Below, in pieces: positions 62,584-64,000 of a DNA stretch of 64,000 bases. Below the pieces are notes generated by a model, which was not told the DNA's origin, searched no databases, and saw only the letters and a program-made list of their open reading frames with translations. The DNA is taken from positions 147,633 through 211,632 of the forward strand of contig CAVPXL010000007.1 of NCBI GenBank assembly GCA_963709765.1. The letters are read 5' to 3'. A program made the translations under genes and the position numbers. Position 1 is the first letter of the stretch. Each line of letters starts with the position of its first letter. The DNA is from Roseitranquillus sp963709765. Its GTDB lineage: Bacteria > Pseudomonadota > Alphaproteobacteria > Rhodobacterales > Rhodobacteraceae.

Positions 62584-64000
62584 ATGACCAGCGACAACCG
62601 CCGGCTGGACCTCCTTCTCCTCGCCGCGCTCGTCTCCTTCGCCACCCTGCCGTGGTACCACATCCGGGCCGGGTTCTTCGGGTTCGGCTGGATGGGCGAT
62701 TGGGCCGCGACCCAAGGCTCTGGCCGGCGTCGCCCAGATCTTCCCCGACCGCTGGTGGCTCTGGCCGGTGCCGGTGCTGCTGCTCGCCGCGCTGGCGCTG
62801 CGCCTTGCCCTGCCTGCCGGGCGGCGCCGCGGCGGGGCACTGGTCGCGCTCGGTTTCGCCGGCCTCGTCTGGCTACTGGCCGAGGGGCTGGCGGTGGGCC
62901 TGCGCGGCTGGAACTGGTCCTCTGGGAGATGCTCTTCGGGACCGTCGGGGGGCAGCCGGCCTTCGGCGCCGGCGCGTCGGTGTGGCGCTCTGCTTCGCGG
63001 GCCTCGTGTCGTTCGGCCTCGCCGAGCGAGGCGCGCTCAAGGGCGACGCCTTCGTGCTGTCGGCGATCACGCTGCTCGTCCTCCTGGTCGCGACCTTCGT
63101 GCTCTACCCGCTCGCGTCGATGTTCACCGGCGCCTTCCAGGACTTCCGCGGCGCCTTCACCACGACGGGTGTGGCCAAGAACATCGCCGATCCGCAGATC
63201 TGGAGCCTGCGCTGCGTCACTGGCTCCGGCGGTTGCGGCGTCGCCTGGCGCACATTCGTCCTGGCCCTCTGCACGGCCACCGGCACGACACTCCTCGGCC
63301 TCGCCTTCGCGCTCGTCGCCACGCGGACCGGCGCACCGTTCAAGAAGGGCCTGCGCCTCCTGACGGTGCTGCCGATCATCACGCCGCCCTTCGTCATCGG
63401 CCTGTCGCTGATCCTGATGTTCGGCCGCTCGGGCTTCGTCACCGAGTTTCTGGAGGACGTCACGGGATTCGAGCTGGGCCGCTGGCTCTACGGCCTCACC
63501 GGCATCTGGATCGCGCAGATGCTGAGCTTCACGCCGATCGCGTTCCTGGTGCTCATCGGCGTCGTCGAAGGCGTGAGCCCGTCGATGGAGGAGGCGAGCC
63601 AGACCATGCGCGCCGGGCGCTGGCGCACCTTCCGCAAGGTCTCGCTGCCGCTGATGGCTCCGGGACTCGCCAACGCGTTCCTGATCGGCTTCATCGAGCC
63701 GATGGCCGACTTCGGCAACCCGCTCGTCCTCGGCGGATCGGGCGGGGTGCTCTCGACCGAGATCTTCTTCGCCGTCGTCGGCGCCCAGCACGACCCGTCG
63801 CGCGCCGCCGTCCTCGGCGCGGTGCTTTTGTGCTTCACGCTGTCGGCGTTCCTGGCACAGCGGCTCTGGCTCGGCCGGCGCAGCTTCGCCATCGGGCAAG
63901 GGCGACGGCGGGCGTCACGCGCTGCTGCCGCGCCGGGTCGCGATCCCGGTGGTTACGGTGGTCGCGGCGTGGGCGCTTTTCACGCTTCTGCGTCTACGGC
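62584..64000 (+). pseudogene. iron(III)-type ABC transporter permease, several frame breaks, 3' end outside window
   Basis: Starts MTSDNRRLDLLLLAALVSFATLPWYHIR. Conserved pieces then appear in changing frames: ALAGVAQIFPDRWWLWPVPVLLLAALALRL (from ~62713), VLWEMLFGTVGGQPAFGAGA (~62929), and GLVSFGLAERGALKGDAFVLSAITLLVLLVATFVLYPLASMF (~62990). Next is one long piece to ~63890, with PIITPPFVIGLSL and the EAA-like loop EEASQTMRAGRWRTFRKVSLPLMAPGLANAF, and then GKGDGGRHALLPRRVAIPVV (~63895). About five single-base shifts and no internal stop in the joined protein. Fbp/AfuB-type double permease; sequence error is likely. Confidence 0.8.

Noticed and set aside
62584..64000. Programmed ribosomal frameshifting in the permease
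   Set aside because: Needs about five shifts in changing directions with no slippery sites; error or mutation is simpler.

Overview
GC-rich, densely packed alphaproteobacterial chromosome, most like Rhodobacterales. The clues are an inositol operon with an IolC-DUF2090 fusion and overlapping start/stop codons, a small MFDLDHPFF-type membrane protein, a VPLPA-type C-terminal sorting signal, minCDE, and a one-operon chemotaxis cluster. This lineage is inferred from family knowledge; no 16S or other marker gene is present.

Layout. 1-8.0 kb: catabolic myo-inositol operon (iolC 5'-truncated by the window edge, iolD, iolE, iolH-like, iolG, a frameshifted small membrane gene, iolB, a TauE/SafE permease). 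8.6-10.7 kb: a doubly frameshifted sugar isomerase and a Gfo/Idh/MocA oxidoreductase. 11.3-23.4 kb: an extracytoplasmic redox cluster made of a P-type ATPase, ApbE flavin transferase, a PepSY-flavodoxin-reductase, a DUF2271 protein and an Asp-rich secreted protein; then cytochrome b561, a PepSY protein and an OmpR-type two-component system. A 2.8-kb insertion sequence (17338-20143) splits this cluster. Two copies of one 49-bp operator architecture (17264-17312 and 21237-21285) tie both halves to the response regulator.

23.6-31.0 kb: DedA-PAP2-LssY fusion, membrane diguanylate cyclase, an exported VPLPA-tagged hydrolase and a homocysteine S-methyltransferase. 31.3-36.5 kb: a probable C1-sulfur locus with an IclR regulator, SBP56/methanethiol oxidase, 2Fe-2S ferredoxin, CoA-binding protein, DmdA/GcvT-like demethylase and a Lrp regulator. 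36.9-41.3 kb: a DedA gene pair followed by decaying DNA (a VPLPA-CTERM-like pseudogene and a transglutaminase pseudogene). 41.3-43.2 kb: minCDE. 43.9-50.7 kb: a CbpA-CbpM fusion, a hemolysin-III protein and an RND efflux pair. 50.7-60.6 kb: a frameshifted coiled-coil gene divergent from STAS-cheY-cheA-cheW-mcp-cheW-cheR-cheB. 61.5-64.0 kb: an iron(III)-type ABC binding protein and a multiply frameshifted permease running off the end.

Single-base frame breaks recur in otherwise well-conserved genes (6.3, 8.9-9.0, 51.4 and 62.7-64.0 kb), so some apparent pseudogenes may be sequence errors. The 38.7-40.6 kb region looks genuinely decayed: it has in-frame stops and a 17-bp tandem duplication.
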